23,012 nt of DNA from JASFTV01 sp050050615 (lineage in GTDB: Bacteria; Desulfobacterota; DSM-4660; Desulfatiglandales; HGW-15), in contig JASFTV010000011.1 of assembly GCA_050050615.1 (NCBI GenBank), positions 1 to 23,012 on the forward strand. The letters are read 5' to 3'. The notes beneath the pieces were generated by a model. That model did no database searches, was not told the origin of the DNA, and saw nothing but the letters and a program-made list of their open reading frames with translations. This document shows, piece after piece, positions 6,766 to 13,747 of the stretch. Positions within the stretch are counted from its first letter, which is position 1. Each line of letters starts with the position of its first letter. A program made the position numbers and the translations under genes.

Positions 6766-7539
6766 TTACAATGTTATCACGGGCGCTGGATACTCCTGAT
6801 GACTCATCAGGATTCTTGTGTTGACCCGCCCGCTTCTCATCAATGCATTGCTGAGAGCCCCAAGCGCCTTCTCCGGGAGATTGTTCTGGGCGCTAAGATG
6901 CGCCAGCATAACGAGATCCAGCTTATCATCACATACAGCCGTTGCCAACTCGGCGGCCTGTTGGTTGGAAAGGTGTCCGTCTGGCCCCTTGATCCTTCTC
7001 TTGACTTCTAAAGGATAGGGCCCTTCCTCCAGCATTCTCTCATCGTGGTTGAACTCAAGGATGAGGGCATGGCAACCGCTTAGACGATCTTCCACCAATC
7101 TTGTGCTACGGCCAAGATCCGTGATCAAGCCCAGTCTGACCCCTTCAGAGGCGATGAGAATGCCCATGGGGTCAGCCGCGTCATGGCATTTGGTAAAGGT
7201 TTCAATAGCGAGACCATTGATGACAAAGGTTTGACCTGTACGGACGGTCACCGGTTTGGAGAGATTTCCAAGGACCCTGATACCCTTCCTCAAAGTAGAA
7301 CCGTTGATGTAGACAGGAATATCCAGAAGCCTGGACAGTGGCCCTGCTCCTTTGATGTGATCCAGATGTTCATGCGTGATTATGAGTGCATCGAGGGTTT
7401 CAGGGTCCACTTCGATGAGCTTCAGACGACTGATCAACTCCCGACAACTCAATCCGGCGTCGATCAAAATCCTTGCTTGAGCCGTCTCCACATAACAAGC
7501 ATTTCCACTGCTACCGGAAGCCAGAACCGAAAACCGCAT
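6766..7539 (-). CDS. MBL-fold metallo-hydrolase, YycJ/WalJ-like
   Basis: 257 residues, typical for the YycJ/WalJ group. The N-terminus MRFSVLASGSSGNACYVE is the hallmark of this group, followed by LIDAGLSCRE and the metal-binding HEHLDH at 56-61. Later ligands are in TKCHDAADPMG and the LITDLG strand, with a final LMSHQEYP near the C-terminus. These proteins are related to phosphodiesterases and 5'-exonucleases of the metallo-beta-lactamase fold; roles in DNA repair or cell-wall signalling have been discussed for Gram-positive members. Two divalent metals are expected at the active site. It is followed by the small cysteine-rich gene and preceded by dut with a gap of 154 nt in which I see no clear promoter or terminator. 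Confidence 0.88.
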   Translation of the reverse strand: MRFSVLASGSSGNACYVETAQARILIDAGLSCRELISRLKLIEVDPETLDALIITHEHLDHIKGAGPLSRLLDIPVYINGSTLRKGIRVLGNLSKPVTVRTGQTFVINGLAIETFTKCHDAADPMGILIASEGVRLGLITDLGRSTRLVEDRLSGCHALILEFNHDERMLEEGPYPLEVKRRIKGPDGHLSNQQAAELATAVCDDKLDLVMLAHLSAQNNLPEKALGALSNALMRSGRVNTRILMSHQEYPAPVITL

Positions 7540-7693
7540 CCTTCACCCTAACCCAAGAAAATGGGAGCCCATGAACCTTGGTCTTGAGTGCCATCCATAC
7601 GCATTTCTTTCAGCCGTTTCGAGATCTTAGAGAGTCATGGCGTCGTCAAATATCCATATTTCCGATTAACGGTTGCAGATTTTAGATATCACT

Positions 7694-8161
7694 TTATTCG
7701 GTACCGCTATGACCAAAACCGCCAGCACCTCTTTGCGTGGATTCAAGATTGTCCACCTCAATCATTTCAGCTTTGTGCACACTGGCTACAACCATCTGAG
7801 CAATCCGGTCCCCCCTCTTTATTTCGAACGGTTTTGGACCCCAGTTAACCACAACAAGGCGTATCTCTCCTCTGTAATCGGAATCAATGGTGCCCGGAGA
7901 ATTTACCATTCCGATGCCGTGTTTAAGGGCTAACCCGCTTCGGGGGCGTATCTGGGCCTCGAAGCCCTGAGGGATCGCTACGGCCAATCCCGTTGGAATG
8001 AGTTTTATTTCACCTGGGTTCAATACCACCTTTTCTTTCACAGCGGCTCGAAGATCCATGCCTGAAGACCCTCCTGTTTCATAGGCGGGTAAGGCAAGGT
8101 CTTTCTGCCCCTCAAGGCGTTTGACTTCGATTTTCACCTGAAGGGAAACTTTTTCGTTCAC
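7694..8161 (-). CDS. dut: Deoxyuridine 5'-triphosphate nucleotidohydrolase (dUTPase)
   Basis: 155 residues, the length of homotrimeric dUTPases. All five motifs are present: SGMDLRA, RPRSGLALKHGI, NSPGTIDSDYRGEI with the catalytic Asp, RGDRIAQMV, and the C-terminal RGAGGFGHSGTE arm that closes over the substrate. The enzyme hydrolyses dUTP to dUMP and pyrophosphate, keeping uracil out of DNA and feeding thymidylate synthesis. The start is GTG at 8161, with AGGTGG about 5 nt upstream. It lies 66 nt downstream of the M16 protease gene; M16-dut adjacency is common in this type of pnp neighbourhood. Confidence 0.96.
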   Translation of the reverse strand: MNEKVSLQVKIEVKRLEGQKDLALPAYETGGSSGMDLRAAVKEKVVLNPGEIKLIPTGLAVAIPQGFEAQIRPRSGLALKHGIGMVNSPGTIDSDYRGEIRLVVVNWGPKPFEIKRGDRIAQMVVASVHKAEMIEVDNLESTQRGAGGFGHSGTE

Positions 8162-8227
8162 GAATCCACCTGAGATAATCTCTTTCAGCGCCTAGACCAA
8201 CGCAAGATGCCTAAAAGACTTCTGCTA

Positions 8228-9493
8228 TCAGCGATCACTGAACTGAATACAACTCAAATCGAGATCCTCTTTCCTAACCGGGCCCAGTGTGACCAAGGAA
8301 ATCTGATCGCTCTCAAAAGCATTCCTTGCAACCGCAACCACTTCATCCACAGTAACTTTTTCCAGGTCGGCAACCAACTCTTCGTAGCTGATATATCTTC
8401 CGAAGACATATTCATTTTTCGCAAGACGGATCATCCTGGTGTCGGTATTCTCAGCGTTCAGCAAGATCCCCCCGATCAGGTGCTCCTGGGTTGCGGCAAG
8501 ATCGGATTTGGATATTCCTCCCTTCTGGATCTTTTTTATCTCTCTCTGGATAACCTTGAGGGCGCGATTGATCTGACGAGGGTCCGTCCCCAAGCAAACG
8601 CCCGAAAGACCCGCATCCACGTAAGCGGAAATGAAGGAGTAGACAGAATAGGCCAGGCCCCTCTTCTCCCTGATCTCCTGGAAGAGACGGGAACTCATGT
8701 TGCCCCCAAGGATCGTATTCAAGACGCCGGCAGCATATCTCAGATCACTCGACATATGGGGCCCCTTGCCCCCCAGGCATACATGAACCTGCTCCAAGTC
8801 TTTGTAATGGCAGGAAACCCCTGCATGGCCCTGCGGCGCGTTCCGAGGCGGGTCATCGTGGGTTGGCTGCAAGCGTTCAAGAAGGGGTCCAAAATGTCCC
8901 ACCAGGGCATCATGATCCACGTTGCCTGCAGCCGCAACGAGGATCCTTTCCGGCGTGTAGAATCTTTCTATGTAGTCCAGGATTGATTCCTTTCGAATAG
9001 CGGAGACGGTGTCGGGCGTGCCCAGAATAGGCATACCGAGAGGATGGTTCATCCAGAAAAGCCGATTAAGAAGCACATGGATATGCTCATCAGGCGTATC
9101 CTCCAACAAGCTTATCTCCTGAAGGATAACCTGCCTTTCTCTCTGCATTTCATGGGAATCAAAAATAGAATTTAAGAAGATGTCGGAAAGGATATCAGCC
9201 AAGAGAAGGAGGTGCTTATCCAGCACTTTCGAATGGAAGCACGTATGTTCAGTCCCCGTAAAGGCATTGGAAAGCCCTCCTACGGCATCCAGGTCCTTGG
9301 CAATTTGTAGGCTGTTACGGGTACGCGTTCCCTTAAAGATCATGTGTTCGATGAAGTGGGAGATGCCGTTCTCATCCACCATCTCATCCCGTGAACCTGC
9401 ACTGACCCATATGCCGAGGGAGACGGACCGAAAATGGTCCAGCCTCTCAGAAACAATCCTTACCCCGTTATCCAGTACCGTCTTACGATACAT
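8228..9493 (-). CDS. M16 family zinc metalloprotease (pitrilysin/processing-peptidase type)
   Basis: 421 residues from the ATG at 9493, which gives the standard YRKTVLDNGVRIVSE beginning; GTG or ATG upstream to 9508 would add five residues. The inverted zinc motif HFIEH (46-50) is intact, with the downstream Glu in RQVILQEIS as third ligand. The second half carries the RLFQEIREKRGLAYSVYS segment typical of the substrate-binding Arg-Tyr region. This single-chain, about 45 kDa form resembles the YmxG/processing-peptidase beta type found next to pnp in many bacteria. It has no signal peptide and is probably cytosolic; its substrates are not known. The start overlaps the pnp stop by 11 nt, so translation is likely coupled. 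Confidence 0.94.
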   Translation of the reverse strand: MYRKTVLDNGVRIVSERLDHFRSVSLGIWVSAGSRDEMVDENGISHFIEHMIFKGTRTRNSLQIAKDLDAVGGLSNAFTGTEHTCFHSKVLDKHLLLLADILSDIFLNSIFDSHEMQRERQVILQEISLLEDTPDEHIHVLLNRLFWMNHPLGMPILGTPDTVSAIRKESILDYIERFYTPERILVAAAGNVDHDALVGHFGPLLERLQPTHDDPPRNAPQGHAGVSCHYKDLEQVHVCLGGKGPHMSSDLRYAAGVLNTILGGNMSSRLFQEIREKRGLAYSVYSFISAYVDAGLSGVCLGTDPRQINRALKVIQREIKKIQKGGISKSDLAATQEHLIGGILLNAENTDTRMIRLAKNEYVFGRYISYEELVADLEKVTVDEVVAVARNAFESDQISLVTLGPVRKEDLDLSCIQFSDR

Positions 9494-11594
9494 CACCCAG
9501 GCTCTCACCGAGCGCGGCTTTGCGGGAAAGGGTTATCCGCCCGTTCTTATCAATTTCAAGGACCTTCACCAGCACCTCATCCCCTTCCTTGAGCACATCC
9601 GTCACCTTATTGACCCTTTCCTTGTCAAGCTGAGAAATATGAATCAATCCATCTGTACCCGGAAAGATCTCCACAAAGGCCCCAAAATCCATAATTTTTC
9701 TCACCTTGCCCATGTAGAGTTTACCTACCTCGGCATCCTGAACGATCTTGCTGACCATATCCGCCGCCATTTTGGCCGTCTCGGCATCCGGGGATGCAAT
9801 CGTGACTCGGCCTTCATCATCCACATCAATCCGTGAATCGGTGGCGTTGCATATTTCCCTGATCACTTTACCCCCTGGGCCAATAAGGATCCTCACCTTT
9901 TCAGGCCTTATCTGGAGTGTTTTGACCACCGGTGCGTATTGGGATATCTCGCCTCTCGGTGTAGAGATCGCTTCATCCATTTTATCCAGTATGAAGAGCC
10001 TGGCCATCCTGGCCTGTTCAAGTGCTTCCTGCATGACTTCCTTGGTCACGCCATCAATCTTAATATCCATCTGAAGAGCCGTTATACCTTCTCTCGTGCC
10101 GGTCACCTTGAAATCCATATCACCATAGTGGTCTTCGTCCCCTATGATATCCGTAAGAATGACCATTTTCTCGCCATCTGACACGAGGCCCATGGCGACA
10201 CCTCCAACGGCCGCTTTTATGGGAACGCCTGCATCCATAAGTGACAACGATCCCCCACAGACGCTGGCCATGGACGAAGAGCCGTTCGACTCAAGAATTT
10301 CAGAAACAACCCGGAGGGTGTATTGGAAGTCCTCTTTAGGGGGAATAATCGGTAATAGGGCGCGACGCGCCAGTGCACCATGCCCGATCTCTCTCCTTCC
10401 GGGACCACCGAGCCTTTTCGCTTCTCCCACGGAATAGGGAGGAAAATTATAGTGAAATATGAAGTGCCTGAATTTGTTTCCGTAGATCGTCTCTATCCTC
10501 TGCTCATCCATCTCGGTGCCCAATGTGGTTAGGACCAGAGACTGGGTCTCCCCTCGGGTAAAAAGCGCAGAGCCATGGACCCTGGGCAACACCCCGACCA
10601 TACATTCTATGGGTCTGACTTCGGTGAAATCGCGTCCGTCGATCCGACGTCCCTCTTCAAGGATCATCCGACGGACCATTGTCTTCTCTTGGTCATAGAT
10701 TGCCTCCCTGATTTCAGATTCTCTATCCTCATACGCTTCGGATAAGACCTCGAGAACTTTCTCAAACACATCCTCTCTTTTCCCTTGACGAAGCTTCTTG
10801 TCGCCCGTATTGATGACTTCTTCAAGCATAGCCGTCACCATCTCAGTTATTCTGGCCTCCATCGCTTCATCTTTGGCGGGAGGCGGTATCTCCCGCTTCG
10901 GCTTGCCCACATCTCTTTTGATCTCCTCTTGCATCTCCAGCAAAGGCTGAAGAGCTTCATGACCATAAAAGATGGCTTCTATCATATCCGACTCCGGGGC
11001 GAACCGGCCCCCACCCTCCACCATGACAACACCAGACCTGTTTCCCGCCACGATGAGATTAATGTCGCTATTTTCCTGGAGGCTAAGCGCCGGATTGGTC
11101 ACGAACTTGCCGTTCACCCTGCCCACTCTAACAGCGGCTATTGGCCCCCCAAAGGGGATGTCTGAGACCTCCAGGGCAGTGGAAGCCCCCAAAACGGCCA
11201 GCACATCTGCTTCATTCTCTTTATCTGTGGACAGCACAGTCGCTATGACCTGTGTCTCGAAATAGTAATTCTCAGGGAAAAGGGGTCTTAATGGCCGATC
11301 TATCAGTCGGGCCGTTAAGGTCTCTTTTTCACTCGGCCTTCCCATATCCCTGCGAAAATAGTTTCCGGGAATTCTGCCACCCGCATAGGACATCTCCTGA
11401 TATTCCACGGTCAAGGGCAGGAAATCCACGCCCTCCCGAACTTCATCAGTGGCGACGACAGTCACCAGAACGACCGTTTCACCAAAGGTTACCACGGCAG
11501 AGCCGCTGGCCTGCTTTCCTATACGACCCGTTTCTATGTGGAGCCGCTGACCATCAATTTCCCTTGAGCTGCTCTTAATCATCTGTTTATCCAT
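9483..11594 (-). CDS. pnp: Polyribonucleotide nucleotidyltransferase (PNPase)
   Basis: 703 residues, standard length, start ATG 11594 with GAAAGG just ahead. Domain order: first RNase PH fold (about 12-145, containing FFRRDMGRPSEKE-like RNA contacts), an all-helical linker, second RNase PH fold (about 310-550) with the catalytic GTREGITALQMDIKIDGVT region near residue 500, KH domain with the GPGGK loop near 571, and an S1 domain at about 620-690 (GKVRKIMDFGAFVEIFPGTDG). The enzyme is a trimer that degrades RNA 3' to 5' by phosphorolysis and can add tails in reverse. It acts in the degradosome or with RNA helicases. Its gene follows rpsO as in E. coli; in that system pnp is controlled by RNase III cleavage of the leader, and a candidate stem is present here. 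Confidence 0.98.
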   Translation of the reverse strand: MDKQMIKSSSREIDGQRLHIETGRIGKQASGSAVVTFGETVVLVTVVATDEVREGVDFLPLTVEYQEMSYAGGRIPGNYFRRDMGRPSEKETLTARLIDRPLRPLFPENYYFETQVIATVLSTDKENEADVLAVLGASTALEVSDIPFGGPIAAVRVGRVNGKFVTNPALSLQENSDINLIVAGNRSGVVMVEGGGRFAPESDMIEAIFYGHEALQPLLEMQEEIKRDVGKPKREIPPPAKDEAMEARITEMVTAMLEEVINTGDKKLRQGKREDVFEKVLEVLSEAYEDRESEIREAIYDQEKTMVRRMILEEGRRIDGRDFTEVRPIECMVGVLPRVHGSALFTRGETQSLVLTTLGTEMDEQRIETIYGNKFRHFIFHYNFPPYSVGEAKRLGGPGRREIGHGALARRALLPIIPPKEDFQYTLRVVSEILESNGSSSMASVCGGSLSLMDAGVPIKAAVGGVAMGLVSDGEKMVILTDIIGDEDHYGDMDFKVTGTREGITALQMDIKIDGVTKEVMQEALEQARMARLFILDKMDEAISTPRGEISQYAPVVKTLQIRPEKVRILIGPGGKVIREICNATDSRIDVDDEGRVTIASPDAETAKMAADMVSKIVQDAEVGKLYMGKVRKIMDFGAFVEIFPGTDGLIHISQLDKERVNKVTDVLKEGDEVLVKVLEIDKNGRITLSRKAALGESLGDVS

Positions 11595-11626
11595 CCTTTC
11601 ACTAATCAGATACCAGTTCCTTTATC

Positions 11627-11667
11627 AGGCTTCCCACCTGGAAATTCCCCTTTACTCCATCAAGCCT
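11627..11667 (-). promoter_or_regulatory. Stem-loop in the rpsO-pnp junction
   Basis: AGGCTT at 11627-11632 and AAGCCT at 11662-11667 form a 6-bp inverted repeat spanning the rpsO stop codon and part of the 71-nt spacer before pnp. There is no T-run, so it is not an intrinsic terminator. By analogy with the RNase III-processed stem ahead of E. coli pnp it could be a processing site, but the stem is short and this is only a suggestion. Confidence 0.25.
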
Positions 11668-11935
11668 ACTTTCTGAGCCCAAGCTCCTTGATGATGGTCT
11701 GGTATCTTTGCATATCTGTCCTCCTAAGGTAGTTCAGAAGCCTCCTTCGTTGACCGACAAGTTTCAAAAGGCCTCTCCGAGAATGGTGGTCTTTCTTATG
11801 TATTTTGAAATGATCGGTGAGATAGTTGATTCGATTACTCAAAATAGCAACTTGAACTTCTGGGGAACCGGTATCCTTATCGTGCAACCTAAACCGATCA
11901 ATGATCTGCCTTTTGGCTTCTGGATCCAATACCAC
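11666..11935 (-). CDS. rpsO: 30S ribosomal protein S15
   Basis: 89 residues from the GTG at 11935. A TTG two codons upstream (11941) is also in frame but lies only 2 nt from the AAAGGAGG sequence, whereas the GTG is at the normal 8 nt, so the GTG is chosen and gives the standard S15 length. The conserved core LHDKDTGSPEVQVAILSNRI and DHHSRRGLLKLVGQRRRLL is intact. S15 is a primary 16S rRNA-binding protein that nucleates the platform of the small subunit. It commonly represses its own mRNA by binding a leader structure; the 200-nt leader here has competing stems. The truB-rpsO-pnp order is the widespread one. Confidence 0.97.
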   Translation of the reverse strand: MVLDPEAKRQIIDRFRLHDKDTGSPEVQVAILSNRINYLTDHFKIHKKDHHSRRGLLKLVGQRRRLLNYLRRTDMQRYQTIIKELGLRK

Positions 11936-12141
11936 GGTCAATTCCTCCTTTAAAATGGGTTAATGTTTTCATCTGTCATTCAGGCTTGGCCCTTTCACCA
12001 TCTCTCATCTCTTCTTTCGCATTTACTGCTGTGGAAGACACCTCGACGCTTGCATCAATCGCAATGGAGACACTGAGTTCACCGGCACAGCTCAGATTTT
12101 TTTTCCAAAGTTGACCATCACATCACCACAGAAGCTCAGTG
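11936..12141 (-). promoter_or_regulatory. rpsO leader with mutually exclusive stems
   Basis: On the - strand RNA, CACTGAG (12141-12135, overlapping the truB stop), CTGAG (12095-12091) and CTCAGTG (12077-12071) occur in that order. The third can pair with either of the first two, giving a long-range 7-bp stem or a local 5-bp hairpin with a 13-nt loop. Eight A residues (12104-12097) stand just before the local hairpin. A 200-nt spacer is much longer than the other gaps in this operon, and S15 autoregulates through its leader in several bacterial groups. The pairing is seen in the sequence; the regulatory role is inference. Confidence 0.4.
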
Positions 12142-13059
12142 AAACACCCTGACTACTTTTGACCAGCTCTCACCGGCATTCAGATCCCAGCTTGTTTTCA
12201 CGATGGCCACCAATTCCGTGCCCTTTACCAGTTTCATATCACCTGCATAATGATCGGGCAGAGGGAGTTCTTTGTGCAAATCCTCATACTTAGGCTGATA
12301 ACCCTTTCTAATCTTCTGGGCTGTCCAAGCGTCCACCTGCGCCTCTTCCATATCGGGTATGGCATCTCTCAAAGCTATGATTCTATCCTGCAAAGGGCTC
12401 TCATGAGGCCCAAGTTCCATCTCCCCTGAACGCAAGGCATCCTTCACCGAGAATGATCCGACAGACAATCTTTTCAGGGCCCTGAGATGAGCTCCCGATC
12501 CCAGCGCTTTCCCCATGTCATCAGCGAGGCTTCGGATATACGTCCCGCCGGAACATGCAACAAGTATGGTTACCTCTGGCAGATCAAATGAGATGATCTC
12601 CAGATGATGGATCTTGACCTTCCTCTTTCTCAACGCGACTTGAATCCCTTTTCGGGCCAACTTATAGGCCCTCTTTCCCTCATATTTCAGTGCCGAAAAG
12701 GCAGGCGGAACCTGCTCAATCTCTCCGATGAATCCTGAGGCCTTCTCTTTGATGTATTCCGGTTTAAACACTGGCACAGGCCTTGTCCGGACAACCCGGC
12801 CCGTCGGATCTATGGTATCTGTTTCAACGCCCAGTCTCAGTGTGGCCCGGTATGTCTTCCCCCCTGCCATGAGATAGGATGAGAGCTTTGTGCCCTGACC
12901 CAAAAGAACAACGAGCAATCCGGTGGCGAAGGGATCAAGGGTCCCGGCATGGCCTGCCTTTTTTACCCCTAGGATCCTCTTGACCCTTTTTACCACGCTG
13001 AAGGAACTCTCACCCTCATCCTTGTCAATGAGAACAATACCGTCATGGGGATATGCCAT
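12136..13059 (-). CDS. truB: tRNA pseudouridine(55) synthase
   Basis: 307 residues, normal length. The catalytic motif GHAGTLDPFATGLL contains the nucleophilic Asp42. Other TruB blocks are KTYRATLRLGVETDT (with the conserved Tyr), QVPPAFSALKYEGKRAYKLAR and ACSGGTYIRSLADDMG. A C-terminal PUA-like extension follows from about residue 240. The enzyme makes pseudouridine 55 in the T-loop of nearly all tRNAs and acts as a tRNA chaperone. The gene starts 9 nt after rbfA, so the two are probably translated from one transcript, and its stop codon is part of a potential stem in the rpsO leader. Confidence 0.97.
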   Translation of the reverse strand: MAYPHDGIVLIDKDEGESSFSVVKRVKRILGVKKAGHAGTLDPFATGLLVVLLGQGTKLSSYLMAGGKTYRATLRLGVETDTIDPTGRVVRTRPVPVFKPEYIKEKASGFIGEIEQVPPAFSALKYEGKRAYKLARKGIQVALRKRKVKIHHLEIISFDLPEVTILVACSGGTYIRSLADDMGKALGSGAHLRALKRLSVGSFSVKDALRSGEMELGPHESPLQDRIIALRDAIPDMEEAQVDAWTAQKIRKGYQPKYEDLHKELPLPDHYAGDMKLVKGTELVAIVKTSWDLNAGESWSKVVRVFH

Positions 13060-13068
13060 TTGCCGTTC

Positions 13069-13437
13069 TTATTCGCTGGCTTCTGAAGAGGCGTCCTGCC
13101 TAATCTTTTGAAAAAGCTTTTCCATGTGATCGCCCTTTTCAAGAGACGGGTCGTGCTTGAATACAATATCAGGGACGTACTTCAGGTCCATTCGGAGTCC
13201 CATCTCTCTCTTGATAAAGCCCTTAGCGCTGTCCAACCCTGTCTGGGCCTCCAGAATGGCTTTTTCATTTCCTATGAGACTGTAATAAACTTTGGCGTGC
13301 CTGAGGTCATTGCTCAGATGAATTCCCGTGAGCGTTGCCCCCCTCACTCTCGGATCCTTCACCCGTCTCGTGAGCAAATGGGCAATCTCCTTCAGAATCA
13401 GATCGCCAACCCTGGCAGCTCTCTTCCCGGCTAACAT
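13069..13437 (-). CDS. rbfA: 30S ribosome-binding factor A
   Basis: 122 residues with the RbfA KH-type fold: RVGDLILKEIAHLLTRRVKDPRV at the N-terminus, then the strand pattern ATLTGIHLSNDLRHAKVYYS, a helix GFIKREMGLRMDLKYVPDIVF and a short acidic tail. RbfA binds the pre-30S subunit near helix 1 and the neck, promotes 16S 5'-end maturation and is important for growth in the cold. The gene is 18 nt downstream of the DUF503 gene and 9 nt upstream of truB. It belongs to the nusA-infB operon, whose products act in transcription elongation, initiation and subunit maturation. Confidence 0.95.
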   Translation of the reverse strand: MLAGKRAARVGDLILKEIAHLLTRRVKDPRVRGATLTGIHLSNDLRHAKVYYSLIGNEKAILEAQTGLDSAKGFIKREMGLRMDLKYVPDIVFKHDPSLEKGDHMEKLFQKIRQDASSEASE

Positions 13438-13455
13438 GGCATTATCCCAGAGTGC

Positions 13456-13743
13456 CTAAAGATTAAGGATTTCTGTTTTGGAATCCACAATCTCGGCCAA
13501 ATACAAAGACTCCAGATAAGCGAGAATCTTGTTCAATGATGCATCAATGTGACGTCTGTCATTCCCAACGGTGCTTATGCCCAGTTCGAACTTTTGCCAT
13601 TTATCATTCGAGCCAATTTCGGCTACGGCGACGTTAAACTTGTGCTTCACCTTATCCACCATGCTCCGGACAATTTTTCTTTTTCCTTTGAGAGAACGAT
13701 TGTCATGGAGGCGGAATTCTACTCTCAGCGTACCAACGACCAT
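13456..13743 (-). CDS. DUF503 (YlxP-like) family protein
   Basis: 95 residues matching the DUF503 pattern: VVGTLRVEFRLHDNRSLKGKR at the start, RSMVDKVKHKFNVAVAEIG, then WQKFELGISTVGND and a C-terminal helix. The family is small, soluble and lies between infB and rbfA in many Gram-positive bacteria and Desulfobacterota; its function is not settled, although YlxP-type proteins have been linked to ribosome assembly. The ATG lies 4 nt after the infB stop, so translation is probably coupled. Its retention in this operon supports a role in 30S biogenesis, which remains an inference. Confidence 0.9.
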   Translation of the reverse strand: MVVGTLRVEFRLHDNRSLKGKRKIVRSMVDKVKHKFNVAVAEIGSNDKWQKFELGISTVGNDRRHIDASLNKILAYLESLYLAEIVDSKTEILNL

Positions 13744-13747
13744 AGCA

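Noticed and set aside
12073..12104. + strand intrinsic terminator (CTGAG/CTCAG followed by eight T)
   Set aside because: No + strand gene ends near it; the 5-bp stem with a 13-nt loop is weak, and the sequence makes more sense as part of the - strand rpsO leader.
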